From assembly GCA_031002005.1 (NCBI GenBank), contig JARYHS010008074.1:265237930-265301929 (forward strand): 64,000 bases of DNA, read 5' to 3'. Origin of the DNA: Vandiemenella viatica (lineage: Eukaryota; Arthropoda; Insecta; Orthoptera; Morabidae). Of the stretch, positions 36,900 to 47,893 are shown in pieces (the stretch's first letter is position 1; every line of letters begins with the position of its first letter). Position numbers and translations under genes: made by a program. Below the pieces are notes generated by a model that made no database searches, was not told where the DNA came from, and saw only the letters and a program-made list of their open reading frames with translations.

Positions 36900-37330
36900 A
36901 GCACCTACTGCCCTCGAAAACCGTTCGTCGCGTCGCACAATTCCGTTAGTGGACCGACAAACATTACCACGCCCGTTCATAGAGCCTACCGTTCCGATGC
37001 AGCTCCTACTGCCCTCGGAAATCTTCCGTCGCATCTCACAATTCCGTTAGTGAGCGGACAATCTCGCCTTTTCACGGGGCCTACCGTCTTCGAGGTAACA
37101 CCCAGTGCCCTCGGGAAAATTCCGTCTCGACCCACAGGTCCGTTAGCGGGTGGACAAATTTCTTTTCGTGTCGTAATCTTCACGACGCCTTTCTTGTCAC
37201 GTCGCACAGCTCCATTAGTGGACGGACAAATTTCACCTGATGTCGTAATCCCTACGACCTTCCTACTGTCACGTCGCACAGTTCCATTAGTGGACGGACA
37301 AACACTATTAGGTGTCGCAATCCTTGCAAA
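36900..37330 (-). repeat. In-frame tandem repeats between protease and RT, copy 1 (5 units)
   Basis: DNA units recur at about 36938, 37039, 37134, 37206 and 37278 (plus-strand landmark ttccgttagtg or ttccattagtg). Spacing is about 96-101 bp in the RT-side units and 72 bp in the protease-side units. Coded units start CP(S/L/P)(T/A)NG-x-VRRD and the longer ones continue FPRA(V/L)G..SKTVGPV. No known domain is recognised. Copy 2 has six units. Confidence 0.88.
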
Positions 37331-37800
37331 ACCTACACTCTTGTGGGTTGGTGAGGCAATCCAACGGCCACAAGCTTCACTACAACGCATTCCACGTTGC
37401 GTTAGATATGGCCCTTCTTGCGCTGTTTGCAACCTAATTCGCCTCCCGCGAATTTCAATAGTCTTGTTCCCATAATCTATCACGGCCTTGTTTCTTGCTA
37501 GGAAGTCCCTTCCCAACAGGCCCTCAAATGGCAAATCTATGTTTGCATCAATTATATGAAACTTCTGCTTTAGCGTCAAATCCTTCGCGGCTTGTAATTC
37601 TATTACCACAGAAGCTTTGGTTTGTACAACATTGTTACTAATACCCTTAATTTTAACTTTTTCTTTAGTATTACTTTTCACTGCCCTTGGTATGCTGTCC
37701 CTTTTTATTAACTCAATTGTGCCCCACTGTCCACCAAGAACTTCACCTGATTACGCTTAGCTCCCTCACATTGCATCACTACAATTCATTCTTATGTGCA
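36986..37800 (-). pseudogene. pol: pol of copy 1: aspartic protease and start of linker
   Basis: The visible frame 36986-37681 (231 codons) contains the flap-side KIKGISNN and the GLLGRDFL motif of retropepsins, then the repeat linker. The catalytic triplet (DSGAQ) lies just upstream, near 37715-37735, but the reading stops right after it because this copy differs by one base from copy 2. Further small deletions relative to copy 2 lie at 37785-37830. The protease would process the Gag-Pol polyprotein. As it stands it cannot be made in one piece. Confidence 0.85.
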
Positions 37801-37879
37801 GTCTACTTTATATACTTTGGGGCCTGGCGCAATGTGACTGCCTCATTACGCCACTTAACAGTTTACCGGTCTATTATCC

Positions 37880-38865
37880 CTTTTTCTCACTACCCAGGTA
37901 TTTTCACGGCACTCTCGAGCATAGTGCCCTTTTTTTGTTACACCTGAGACACGTAATTTCCTTTACGTATGGCACCTTTTTCTGAAGGTTGTATCCTGCA
38001 CTGTTTCTTCCGTGTTTCTTCTGGCTTCTCGCCGCATTCCCGCCATCCTAACACTGTTTTCTCTCTCTAGTTTCTTCACTTTAGCGAGTAGGGCATTAAT
38101 CGCCTGTTTATCCAAATCGTCCTCCTTTTCAATTACCCTTATGCGTCTTCGCGCATAACAATTCTTCGTTATATGACCGGATTTTCCGCAGTTAGAGCAA
38201 GTAACTTCCCTGTTTTTCTCTGCTCTCGGGAACCTGAATGGATATCGCGATATCGGCTTCTCCTTCGCCGATGCTATCTTCGGTAGCTGCAATTTCAACT
38301 GCCTCTGATAGGGTTATGGTTTCTCCCCTAGCTCTTACTATTGTTTTTATTCGGTCATCATACAACCCCTGGATGAAGACCGCCCTTCCTAACTTTAGCA
38401 CAAGAGCTATACTACCCGCTAGCTCGGTTTCTGCCATGACGTCTTTTATCGCCTCCCTGAACTGGTGTTGGAGGGCATCAATGCGCGATCCCCATTGTGC
38501 TATACTTTCCCATGATTCCTGCTGCTGGCAAACATTTCACATGCATAGAAGTCTAGCGTTCTCTTACACCCATAGTTTTCAACTAAAATCGCGCGAACTG
38601 CCGGCCAAGTGGTGGTCAAATCTCGGACGAGCAATTTACTACGGGCCGTACCGACTATACGAGCCTTGATAAATTTTAACAATATTTCGCGCTGTTCTGG
38701 CTCTATCAGCTCGTAAGCACTATCGCAATTATCCAAAAACTCATTAAGTTGCGACTTATCACCATCGAAGGAATGAGGAATTAATTTAATCACTTCATTC
38801 AAACTGAGATAGTGCCTAGGTGATGACTGCGCATCCTGGCTACCTGACACAGCTTCGTTAGGCAT
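37880..38865 (-). pseudogene. gag: gag of copy 1
   Basis: Starts MPNEAVSGSQDAQ at 38865. The matrix/capsid-like part (LNEVIKLIPHSFDGDKSQL, LNEFLDNCDSAYELI) is followed, after frame changes near 38520 and 38290, by a zinc knuckle CSNCGKSGHITKNC in the frame 37963-38298. A second, disrupted knuckle-like CLRC lies near 37930-37950 beside a T-run. Gag forms the particle and binds RNA. Several breaks, including an ~8-bp loss near 38277 compared with copy 2, make this gag more damaged than that of copy 2. Confidence 0.85.
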
Positions 38866-39449
38866 GCTGCTTTTTGCGCTCTCACCTGCTGAAAGTAACT
38901 ATTGCGTGAGGACGGTGTGTGGCGCCCTCCTGGCTGCCTCTGCCGGCTGCTACTGTGACCCGTTGGCGGCTGGCTGCTGACTGTTGGCTGCGTCGTGCGT
39001 CGCTCGCTTGCTGCTCGCTGCTGCCTGCGGCCGCCTGTTGATCCCTTGGCTCGCCTCGTCGACCTCGGCTGCGTCACGGCTGCTGTCTACGACTCTTGTA
39101 GACCTGGCTCGCTGACCTGGCTCGCCTCCTCTGTGGATGCTGCTGACGGATGCGTTGCGGCTCCCCTCGCTGTCGAGTGGCCCCTCTCGTACTCGACCAA
39201 TGGATCCTCTTCTTTCTTCTCTTGGCCTACCTACTGCGCCACCTCCCTTGTTCTCTAAGCCGTCAGTCTGGCTATGACCTCGGGCTGAGTTCTACCAGAA
39301 ATTTCTGAACACCTATTCCTCAAGTCTGTGGCCTTATACTGCCGTTATACTGACCTTTGGCCAACCCTGGCTAACTTTTGGTCAAGCAGTATCTAACTGG
39401 GCTATCTCTGGCCAAACCCCACACATGACACCAAATTTTTATGCCCCTA
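38866..39449 (-). other. 5' leader and primer-binding region of copy 1
   Basis: About 580 bp between gag and the 5' LTR. It is rich in GCTG-type motifs that differ in number from copy 2 (extra segments near 38985-39020 and 39108-39120). Element-sense TGGTGTC starts at 39433, 16 bases after the LTR end, and the 16 bases there resemble the 3' end complement of a leucine tRNA. If that is the primer site, it is unusually far from the LTR. Confidence 0.5.
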
Positions 39450-40309
39450 TGTTGCGTCCTGGTTGGCTTTTACTTCCGCGAGCGGTTCGGAAGATGAGAG
39501 CTTGATATTGCAACATGGGTATTCACTTCAGACTAGGGAACTCGGAGTGGAATAACTGGTAGAAATAAACATACACAAGAATTATCAGAGACAAGTTTGC
39601 AGCTCACGAAGACCGACTTACATCTGTAAACCTAAGTTTCCGTCGGTAAAGCTTGCTAAGAAAATCAAAGTCTAAGGGAGTCAAAGTCTAAGGCTAAGGT
39701 AGGTGCGAGTCCTGAATTCTAAGTTCAACTCCTACATTTGTCTAACCTAAGTCCCAGGGAGGTGCGTGGCTTCAAAGTACTATTCGACCATGTCGTTCCG
39801 TCGACTAAGTCCTATACTGGCATTGGAGCCTATGCCAGAACCTAAGTTCTGCTTCCTCATGAAGCCTGAAGGTGAGAGTCGAAGTCCTGCTAGTCTAGCT
39901 GCCGTGCCCCGCACTGGTCAGCTCCGACCCCACACTCTGGCGGTCGGTCCTACTCTGTCTTCTGTTAGCTCAGCCACCACTATTTATACTCCTAATGATG
40001 TCATTAGTTGTGTCCTCTGGACCTTCGAGAACATTCTGTGGCGCATCCTACCATCTTGGTCACGTTGCTTTGCATGTGTTCGGCTACCCTGTCTGAGCCT
40101 CCTCATAACTCCGGAGGATTTCTCCTGGCAGCTTCCGTCTGCCTAACGACTTTGTTTGTGTCCCTGATAACTTTCTCATTAGTTGCTTCATCCACAACTT
40201 GCGTTCTGGCGTCGAGTTTCCTAAATCTAATACTTGCATTATATTACAGTTTTATTGGACCTAGCTGCCTTTGTGATTATTTCGCGGCATTCGTGACACA
40301 TTCGCGACA
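39450..40309 (-). repeat. 5' LTR of copy 1 (variant B)
   Basis: 860 bp. Variant-B markers: ggtgcgag near 39701, gtcgttccg near 39792, and the short form of the segment near 39920-39960 (ctccgaccccacactctgg). A private ~10-bp loss lies after cttgatatt near 39508. Right flank is tggtgacc. Confidence 0.95.
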
Positions 40310-41450
40310 TGGTGACCATGAAAGTTCTGGGAGGTAAATGGTAGGCATTGTAGATAGATGTTTTAGGGAATGTTGTGTATCTTTGAAATATATGAGAAGA
40401 TCGTTACAAAAGTTTGGAAGTATTGATAGACCAAGAACTTTTTTAAATTACCTTTAAGCCATTCATATTGCCAGCCTCCTTGTAGAGGTCATTAGTGGTT
40501 AAGAAAAGATTGTATTTCCTGGCAGTCAAAGGTGTGATTGGTATGTGGTTGTGTCAGAGCTATGTGAGGCTTCAGCCTCATCATCACTGTGGTCCATGTC
40601 CCTGATGGTGGAAACCCATTAGTTGGAAGTATGATGATGATCTGATTTCTGTATATTTTGTCAGATTACCTGTGGCATGTTTTAGTTATTTAAGTGCTGT
40701 AACAGTACATCAAATTATATCATATTACTCTAAAAATTACTTGTTTCATCATTAAAAACCATATCAAATTACTTGGTTATAATAAATAGCAATCCTACTC
40801 CCATTGTATCAAACAAGTTTATTGACACATTTTCCTTCGACCAATATCCCTTGTTATGCTCTATCTTTGATGCAGTGGCCAAAAAATTAACAACCTTTGT
40901 TCACTACCACGGTGCATAACAATCTGTTATGATTGTCAGTGCTCCTGACTGACTCAGTACACACAATCTGTGCTCACTTCCTTCTATGACAGGTCAATGT
41001 TTTTCATATGATTTCTGGCTAGTAGCCACTCCGGTATTTTACACAATTCTAGGCACAAACCTCTACGCATTTAAGAACATTGTCCGTCACAACATATAAA
41101 CATGGTTCCTTAAAAGAAATAGGTTCTTCCTTACTATCTTGGTTTTGTGGTGATGGTGTATAAAATTTTACAAAATACAATATTCATGTTGTATAATAGA
41201 CTGCATAAAAAATACATTTTCTATGAAGTCCCATAAGTAACAGAAACATTTATCCCAAGAACCTCTTTCATTTTTATTTTATTCCCTAGTAACGGCATCA
41301 TTACAAACTTACCATAGGTTACTATGCATTCAGTAATGCCTACTGTTTACATAGTTTCTTCTACCATATACAACAGTTCTTTACATCCAACCCACACAAT
41401 GACATTCATACATCCCATTTGACACTTGTCAAGCAATCTTTATTTTTAAG
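40310..41450. other. Intergenic DNA, possibly decayed retroelement sequence
   Basis: No gene recognised. On the minus strand it would follow the gypsy-like integrase end at 41500-42000, so it may hold that element's decayed 3' part, but I can read no motif. Confidence 0.35.
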
Positions 41451-41499
41451 ATTTTCTCCACGTAGTTTTGTTTTGATCAGTGGACTTATGGCTCCTAAA

Positions 41500-42398
41500 A
41501 TGCATGATCACTTCAACATTCTAAGTATCCTTATTCCTCCCAATTCTAGAATATGCTAGGATATAAGCCTTCTCTGAAGTAATAGCAAAAACTTTAAATG
41601 GTCCTTCATATGGGAGTTGAACCTATTAATATTTGGTTCCACAGCAGACAATTGAAAGTGGGTACGCATAAGCACTAGATCCCCCTTCTGCGTTTTATAG
41701 GTTTGATGCCCTTCTCATACTTTGCCTTCCTTTTGAATACTTTTTTTCTTCAGGTTCCAAGTTTTATGACAGTTCTCATCGTAACTGGCAATTGGTGTAA
41801 CAGGAAACTCTTTGAGACGATCTGCCATTTGAGGTAGACTTTCTTGGAACATTCCTAAGTAGTGATGTTAGAATGAAGGTTTTAAACTTTAAGAGGCCAC
41901 ATATGAGACGTAGTATTGATGATGGTGTAAAGCTAGCGTACAGGTGGCAAAGCTGTTTCACCCCCCATTGCCCCCGAGACATGTTTTCATCCTCCCCTAT
42001 CCTAAACTAATCCAGGCTTACCAGTAAAAATGTCACTAAACTCTTCAATTGCCTTATCCACACAGGGCGCATGTATGGTGTTTTTTTATTTGCCCCTTTG
42101 GCTAAGTCTTTCATTACTGTAATCACTCTATTTATTTTATTTTGTATTGTTGAAACTGGTACATTTTGTACAAGCAGTACATTTCTTGCACAATAGAGCC
42201 AAACACAATTCACTTTGGCCACCTCCTTACAGAGGAGATCATACACTCTGAAAAAATTCTAGATATCTCCAATCTCTCCCAACAGGATACCTTTGTGACC
42301 ATCAATTACCAGTCCATCCCAGCATACTTGGCTTGAATTATTATGACCCTTAAAACTGACGCTCACTTCTGGAAAAGCTTTGCTTTGTTCATGTGAAG
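41500..42398 (-). pseudogene. Old gypsy-like integrase C-terminal remnant
   Basis: On the minus strand, across frameshifts, QKGDLVLMRTHFQLSA and then YEGPFKVFAITSEKAY can be read. This is the xxGDLVLxR...xYEGPFKV pattern of the integrase C-terminal end (GPY/F module) in gypsy-group elements. It is unlike the integrase of copies 1 and 2, so it is another, much older element. The upstream frame 42007-42246 (79 codons) probably belongs to it but is not recognisable. Tigger has inserted at its upstream side (42399/42400). Confidence 0.5.
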
Positions 42399-42400
42399 TA

Positions 42401-44748
42401 CAGTCAAAGCTCTTTATTTGCAGTTAAAATAATTGTGACAATAACTGTCGCCACTTGAAGTTTTTATTATTCGCGAATCCTTCCGGTACATTCAGCGGAT
42501 TCGGTATCCTTTACTAACGTGTCGGCATCGTTTGAATATTGCTGGCTTGTGCCGAGAATCATTCTGTCTAACCAAAACGACAAAAAAGCAAATCTTATTG
42601 CCACTAAACCTAAAGTTAATTGTTAAAAGCCATTGCTGCTGCTGTATTACACTTTCTGCTATGACCTTTATAAAATCCGCTTCGCCACGACCTGCTCTGT
42701 ATATATTATTACTTCAACAAGTCAGTTGTTAAAATAATTCTGAGTGAAAAACACACGTCTCCTATGCTTCGTTCACAATTTATAATGTCTAGCAAAAGCA
42801 AAGAAAAATTAGTTCCTACACCGAAAAAAGTTGTGTTGCCGCTTAGAGTAAAAGTAGAAATGCTTGACCGTTTACGTTTTGGCCTTTCGTTTGCACCATA
42901 TCATGTTCTTTCAGTGTTAACAAATCATCAAGAAATCAGAAGACAAAATGCGGAATTTCATAGCTTCGAACCTCTGCAGAAATTGTCCAGCAATAGAAAA
43001 AGTGGAATCTCCGTTATCATTATCGATTGAAGACCGTAACTAGAAAAGAGTGCCCTTAAATGGTCCTATGATCTGCGAGTTGGCAAAGCGTCCCTACATG
43101 CATTTTAAAGAATATGTTGATGAACGTACAATTGTGGATTTCAAGCATCTGAAGGTTGGTTCAATAAATTCAGGGTGCTAAAATCATTGCATACTATCAG
43201 AATTGATGGAGAAGCTGCATCTGCAGCCACCGCCGCTATCCAGAATAATTTTTAAACACAATTGTTGATGGTGGGTACAAACCTGAACAAGTGTTTAATG
43301 CAGGTGAAACTGTCCTGCTCTGGAAAAGAATGACAAATAAAACTTTAATATCCTAAAGTGAAAATTGGTTTCAAGGCAGCAAAAGATATAGTTACACTGA
43401 TGCTCTGTTCTATAGCATCAGGTGTTCGTGTTATTAAGCCACTAACGCTTTGCAGATCTTTAAATCCCCGTGCTGTGAAAAATCAAAACAAGGACAACTG
43501 CTGGTGTTTTCACGTGCAAATAAGAAGTTGTGAGTTACAAGTGTTATTTTCTGTGACTGGTTCCGTAATCATGAAGTTGAAACTTATTTAAAGAAAAATA
43601 ATGTTGACTTTAGGCCATTTTAGTTTTGGACAATGCACCGGGTCCCCTTCTTGAGCTTGAAACTATGCATCCAAATATAAAGGTGATATTCTTTCCCTAA
43701 CATGACAGCTTTACTTCAACTATGTACAAAGGAATAATCCAGGTCTTTAAGCTCTATTACATTAGACAACATTCAAAATCATACTGGACACCATGGAATA
43801 CAATCCTGATATGTATGTTATGCAATGCTGGAAAAGCTTTTGACGTAGCAAAATGCTTTGTTACAATAAAAGAATCCCCAAAAGCATCTAGGTCACTGCT
43901 GACGACATCGTAAATTTTAAATAAAAATGTTGACATGAGATTTCTATCACTGACCCACCCCCAATAAAGCCTAGCCTCACCTGAGTCGAGCTGCCCCCTC
44001 CCCCCAAACCAAATCGCAGCCCCTCACAAACCAAAATCCCAGCCCCTCCCAAACCAAAATCCTGGATCCGCACTGAAAGAATTATTGCAAGAACTGAAGT
44101 CATACACTGTGTAATCATGCTGGAGAAAACTGTGTCCTGATCTCACTGTTTGAAACTGTGGAGAATCCATGCAAATTCAAACTTTAAATGCAAACATTGC
44201 TCAAGTTCCAATAGAGTAGGACGAGATGGTTTTGAACAGATAGAATCAAGTGACATTCAAGAGTTGCTTGAATCGCAAGACTGACTGAAATTGACGTGGA
44301 GGAAATGTGAAATCCCAACCCATTGAAGAAGAGGCTTCAATGAGCACTGAAATGGTGACGTTTAATTTAAAAAACCTGAGTGAAGGTCTGCGGATAGCAA
44401 ATGAGTTTTGTGAATTCTTCATAAAAATTGATCTGTCTTTGGAAGAAAGTCTTGTTTTTAAAATACAAACAGTTAATGCCACAGCTGAATATCAATCCGA
44501 ATAGAAAAACCTTTTAAAAGTGACAAAACAAGAAAAAAATTACTAAATCCTTTAAAACATTTCCTAAGCCTGACAATAATAATTAAAACGTGTTGCTTAA
44601 AATTTCTTAATAAATTGATTTTAATTTGATTTTTTTAACCTTGGAATGTTACCCTATAATCCCATTCAAATTCCCATTCCATATTCACGGTTTCCATATT
44701 CGCAGCATATTTATGGAATGTATCCCCCGCGAATAAGGAGCTTTACTT
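42401..44748 (+). mobile_element. Tigger/pogo-type DNA transposon, full-length but dead
   Basis: The ends are imperfect inverted repeats: CAGTCAAAGCTCTTTATTTGC at left, and at right the reverse complement of AAGTAAAGCTCCTTATTCGC. TA flanks both sides (42399-42400 and 44749-44750). The length of 2,348 bp fits a complete Tigger. The interior is a decayed transposase gene on the plus strand. Confidence 0.88.
42785..44590 (+). pseudogene. Tigger-like transposase (CENP-B DNA-binding plus DDE), decayed
   Basis: Start MSSKSKEKLVPTPKK with LRVKVEMLDRLRFG, the CENP-B-type N-terminal helix region. Then EDRN-KRVPLNGPMICELAKR and FKEYVDERTIVDFKHLKVG, the second DNA-binding part. DDE core pieces follow: GGYKPEQVFNAGET (the usual NADETG has lost its catalytic Asp) and VLDNAPG-LLELETMHPNIKV (second Asp box). 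After it comes YKGIIQVFKLYYIRQ, in place of the MDQGVI motif. The acidic C-terminal region is readable in 44307-44504 (MVTFNLKNLSEGLRIANEFC). There are many stops and frameshifts. In a live element it would cut and paste at TA sites. Confidence 0.85.
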
Positions 44749-44750
44749 TA

Positions 44751-45355
44751 TGCTACGATACTCTGTGGTTCAGATTCAAACTAATACTTTTAGTTGTCCT
44801 GTACCCATTGGGATTACTGGGTTAGGTTATGGTAGACACAACACGGCAAATGTAGACTCCGTAACTTGGCAGCCGAACTATCCTTGGAGATCTCTTGGTC
44901 GTTTATGTCATATGCATTTCCTTTTTTATCCCAGTGGTGCAATAGATGTAAATTTGTGGAACGATGAAAACTGATTCTTCAATTTGCATCCTCTATTTTA
45001 CCTAATAGGAAGAATTTTTTGCTACTATTTTCAATCATTGCTCTGGTTGCTGATACGGTTACCATCCCTATCACGGTGTGTTTAGGTTTCAGCTCTTTAT
45101 TAGTTCAACCAATAAACCTTCTGAGCCTGTATCTGTGAATCATTTTTTGCCACCTTTATGTTGAAGAATAGAACTTAATCCTGTTATCTGGAATGCTCTC
45201 CATTTCTGATAAAAGCTGTTTGAATGTGCCGTTACCTATTGAGAATTTCCTCATCTTTATGGACCCTTCCTCTTCGGTGCTTGCAGGGGCCATATCAGAG
45301 GAAGAATAGTTACGGTTGGTTTTTCTTCCCTTTTCGCTGGTTCCTCTTGTTCTTA
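44751..45355 (-). other. Unidentified decayed coding-like sequence up to the gap
   Basis: A short minus frame at 45156-45355 ends ...MRKFSIGNGTFKQLLSEMES.. and runs into the N gap. The sequence between it and Tigger also reads protein-like in pieces. It may belong to the same old gypsy-like element as 41500-42398. Not identified. Confidence 0.3.
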
Positions 45356-46355
45356 NNNNNNNNNNNNNNNNNNNNNNNNNNNNNNNNNNNNNNNNNNNNN
45401 NNNNNNNNNNNNNNNNNNNNNNNNNNNNNNNNNNNNNNNNNNNNNNNNNNNNNNNNNNNNNNNNNNNNNNNNNNNNNNNNNNNNNNNNNNNNNNNNNNNN
45501 NNNNNNNNNNNNNNNNNNNNNNNNNNNNNNNNNNNNNNNNNNNNNNNNNNNNNNNNNNNNNNNNNNNNNNNNNNNNNNNNNNNNNNNNNNNNNNNNNNNN
45601 NNNNNNNNNNNNNNNNNNNNNNNNNNNNNNNNNNNNNNNNNNNNNNNNNNNNNNNNNNNNNNNNNNNNNNNNNNNNNNNNNNNNNNNNNNNNNNNNNNNN
45701 NNNNNNNNNNNNNNNNNNNNNNNNNNNNNNNNNNNNNNNNNNNNNNNNNNNNNNNNNNNNNNNNNNNNNNNNNNNNNNNNNNNNNNNNNNNNNNNNNNNN
45801 NNNNNNNNNNNNNNNNNNNNNNNNNNNNNNNNNNNNNNNNNNNNNNNNNNNNNNNNNNNNNNNNNNNNNNNNNNNNNNNNNNNNNNNNNNNNNNNNNNNN
45901 NNNNNNNNNNNNNNNNNNNNNNNNNNNNNNNNNNNNNNNNNNNNNNNNNNNNNNNNNNNNNNNNNNNNNNNNNNNNNNNNNNNNNNNNNNNNNNNNNNNN
46001 NNNNNNNNNNNNNNNNNNNNNNNNNNNNNNNNNNNNNNNNNNNNNNNNNNNNNNNNNNNNNNNNNNNNNNNNNNNNNNNNNNNNNNNNNNNNNNNNNNNN
46101 NNNNNNNNNNNNNNNNNNNNNNNNNNNNNNNNNNNNNNNNNNNNNNNNNNNNNNNNNNNNNNNNNNNNNNNNNNNNNNNNNNNNNNNNNNNNNNNNNNNN
46201 NNNNNNNNNNNNNNNNNNNNNNNNNNNNNNNNNNNNNNNNNNNNNNNNNNNNNNNNNNNNNNNNNNNNNNNNNNNNNNNNNNNNNNNNNNNNNNNNNNNN
46301 NNNNNNNNNNNNNNNNNNNNNNNNNNNNNNNNNNNNNNNNNNNNNNNNNNNNNNN
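45356..46355. other. Assembly gap, exactly 1,000 N
   Basis: The round length indicates a scaffolding placeholder, so the true distance and even the join are unknown. Open frames crossing it are artefacts. Confidence 0.99.
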
Positions 46356-47330
46356 TAGATCAGATATAGTAACCAATTCCTTCTTATTATAACTCTCAGT
46401 TTAACGTATGATCCGAAATGCAGAGGTTGTGGCGTTCTTCATAGTTTGGAAACAGGTGAATGTCGTTTAGTTCCAATCTGAAAACTAATGCAGAAAATAC
46501 ACCGAATAGCAGAAAACTGAAAACATTGCGGAAATTACTTAATTGGGGAAGAAACTAACAACAAAACCAGAGAAACATCGTGCTCTTTATAGTTTTATGC
46601 AAGCGATAAAAGTTGTGCTGAATTCAATAGAGTGTGAACACTGAAAAAACTAGGTTGTTGTTCTCCTGCATAACCTTCAAACTCAGACATGAGCCCAAAC
46701 GCAAGAGATCACAGATATTTAAAAAAATTAAAAACTGGATGTCAAATTATGTTTCAGAGTTCATGATAGCCAGATGCGATAGGCTAGATGGATTGTGAGG
46801 AGTACCAGATAGATACTGATGAATTAAAGAAATATATAAAGTGGGAGCTCGAGCTTCACGTCGTTTGTTCAGGGTTAATGCTGTGAAGTGAAAGGAAGGC
46901 AACTAGAGTGTAATTCAAAATTGAGAACACTGAACTGATATTAATAACTAACACTGCACGTTAATGTGACTAAAGGAAGGGTAAAAGGCAGCGAAGACCA
47001 TACAGGAAAGGAGATAACGAGGGGTGGTGCTGTGAGGATTAAACAGGAGGAAGGAAGTGACAATGAAACGGGAATATAAGGACCACAGTCGTAGCGTCGA
47101 AAGCTGAGAGGTATAACCATCAGCCGATACACGAAAGAGAATGATGCTGTAGATCGACAATAAATTGAGTTAGTATTATCATATATCTTCTCTAAAATGA
47201 CAAAAGTAAAAATTAGTTAAAACTTGGCCGAGAGAAATTGTTACAGAATCTAGCACGCACGTCAGTTAATTTTATGCGATATTTCCAAACATGAATTTAA
47301 GAAGTAGACAGCTCAACTGTTGTGGCTGTT
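46356..47330. other. Intergenic or intronic DNA
   Basis: No gene recognised. The minus frames at 46941-47160 have no known domain. Confidence 0.35.
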
Positions 47331-47335
47331 AGTAC

Positions 47336-47512
47336 CTGCGCAGGAGGTTGGCCACGGTGGCGTGCAGACTGCCGCCTCCCTTGGGCTGGCGTCGAATTGA
47401 GGTTCCCTGTGCACCAGGACGCTGCATCTCCGGCGACATTTCCTCCAACCTTGGACACAAACTGAGCGTCTCAACTACCCTACGGGAAGGCAGCTCTAGC
47501 CACTACCACTAA
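47336..47512 (-). CDS. Candidate host exon (GC-rich), possibly with a start codon
   Basis: The minus strand has ATG at 47437-47439 and an open frame MSPEMQRPGAQG... that ends ...HATVANLLRR at a donor-like CAG/gtacta (47336/47335). A possible acceptor (tcattttag) lies upstream near 47512. Composition is CpG-rich against an AT-rich background. A second CpG-rich open stretch on the same strand lies at 47640-47793. Product not recognised, and no downstream exon was found in the window. Confidence 0.3.
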
Positions 47513-47639
47513 AATGACCGCTTACACAAGCCAACCACGATCCCAAGCTTACGTAAGTAAGCGGAATGACTTTATAATTTAAATGAAGTAAGTGAGGAAG
47601 ATAAACAAGTTATAAATGACAAGTGTCCATGTACCAGGC

Positions 47640-47793
47640 TGGGCGTCGTCTTGGCGCTGCTGGCTCGGGCGACGCTACTGCGTCCGTCCACGCCGGCCGT
47701 GGCTAATCCGGGCGTCGACGGGAGGGGATACCGGGACAGACCGGCGCGAACCCGGGACACACAAACACCACTGGCGCAACCACACAACTCCAC
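47640..47793 (-). other. CpG-rich open stretch, possible exon or promoter region
   Basis: A minus frame runs through Arg/Ala/Ser-rich codons (VRAGLSRYPLPSTPG, VARASSAKTTPSL) and is also open on the plus strand, as expected from GC content alone. It lies upstream of the candidate exon at 47336-47512 on the same strand. This could be a first exon or CpG-rich promoter DNA. Confidence 0.25.
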
Positions 47794-47893
47794 GCATAAC
47801 TAATATCTGCACATCCATCTTTTTCACACTGCGAGGCCAACTTATTTGCCGCATAGAGTTTCAATCAATTTATGCAGCTAAAATTATTAAGTA

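Larger units (their letters stand above)
30520..40309 (-). mobile_element. Errantivirus-like (gypsy/Metaviridae) LTR retroelement, copy 1
   Basis: A 9.8-kb element on the minus strand with two LTRs starting TGTTGCG and ending CGCGACA, a polypurine tract next to the left (3') LTR, gag, pol in gypsy order (protease, RT, RNase H, integrase) and env. The env makes it an insect endogenous retrovirus type. Its left flank is gtac and its right flank tggt, so this copy on its own has no target duplication. gag and pol are broken; the main env frame is open. Nearly identical to copy 2 at 52219-62029. Confidence 0.95.

Noticed and set aside
38799..39077. 92-codon minus frame in the retroelement leader as an accessory gene
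   Set aside because: Low-complexity Arg/Ser/Gln content from GCTG repeats, overlaps gag in another frame and is not kept in copy 2.
41776..41982. 68-codon minus frame as a separate protein
   Set aside because: It lies in a decayed gypsy-like integrase whose recognisable residues are in other frames.
45156..46392. Open frames of 358-406 codons spanning 45156-46392 on both strands
   Set aside because: They consist almost entirely of unknown residues from the 1,000-N gap.
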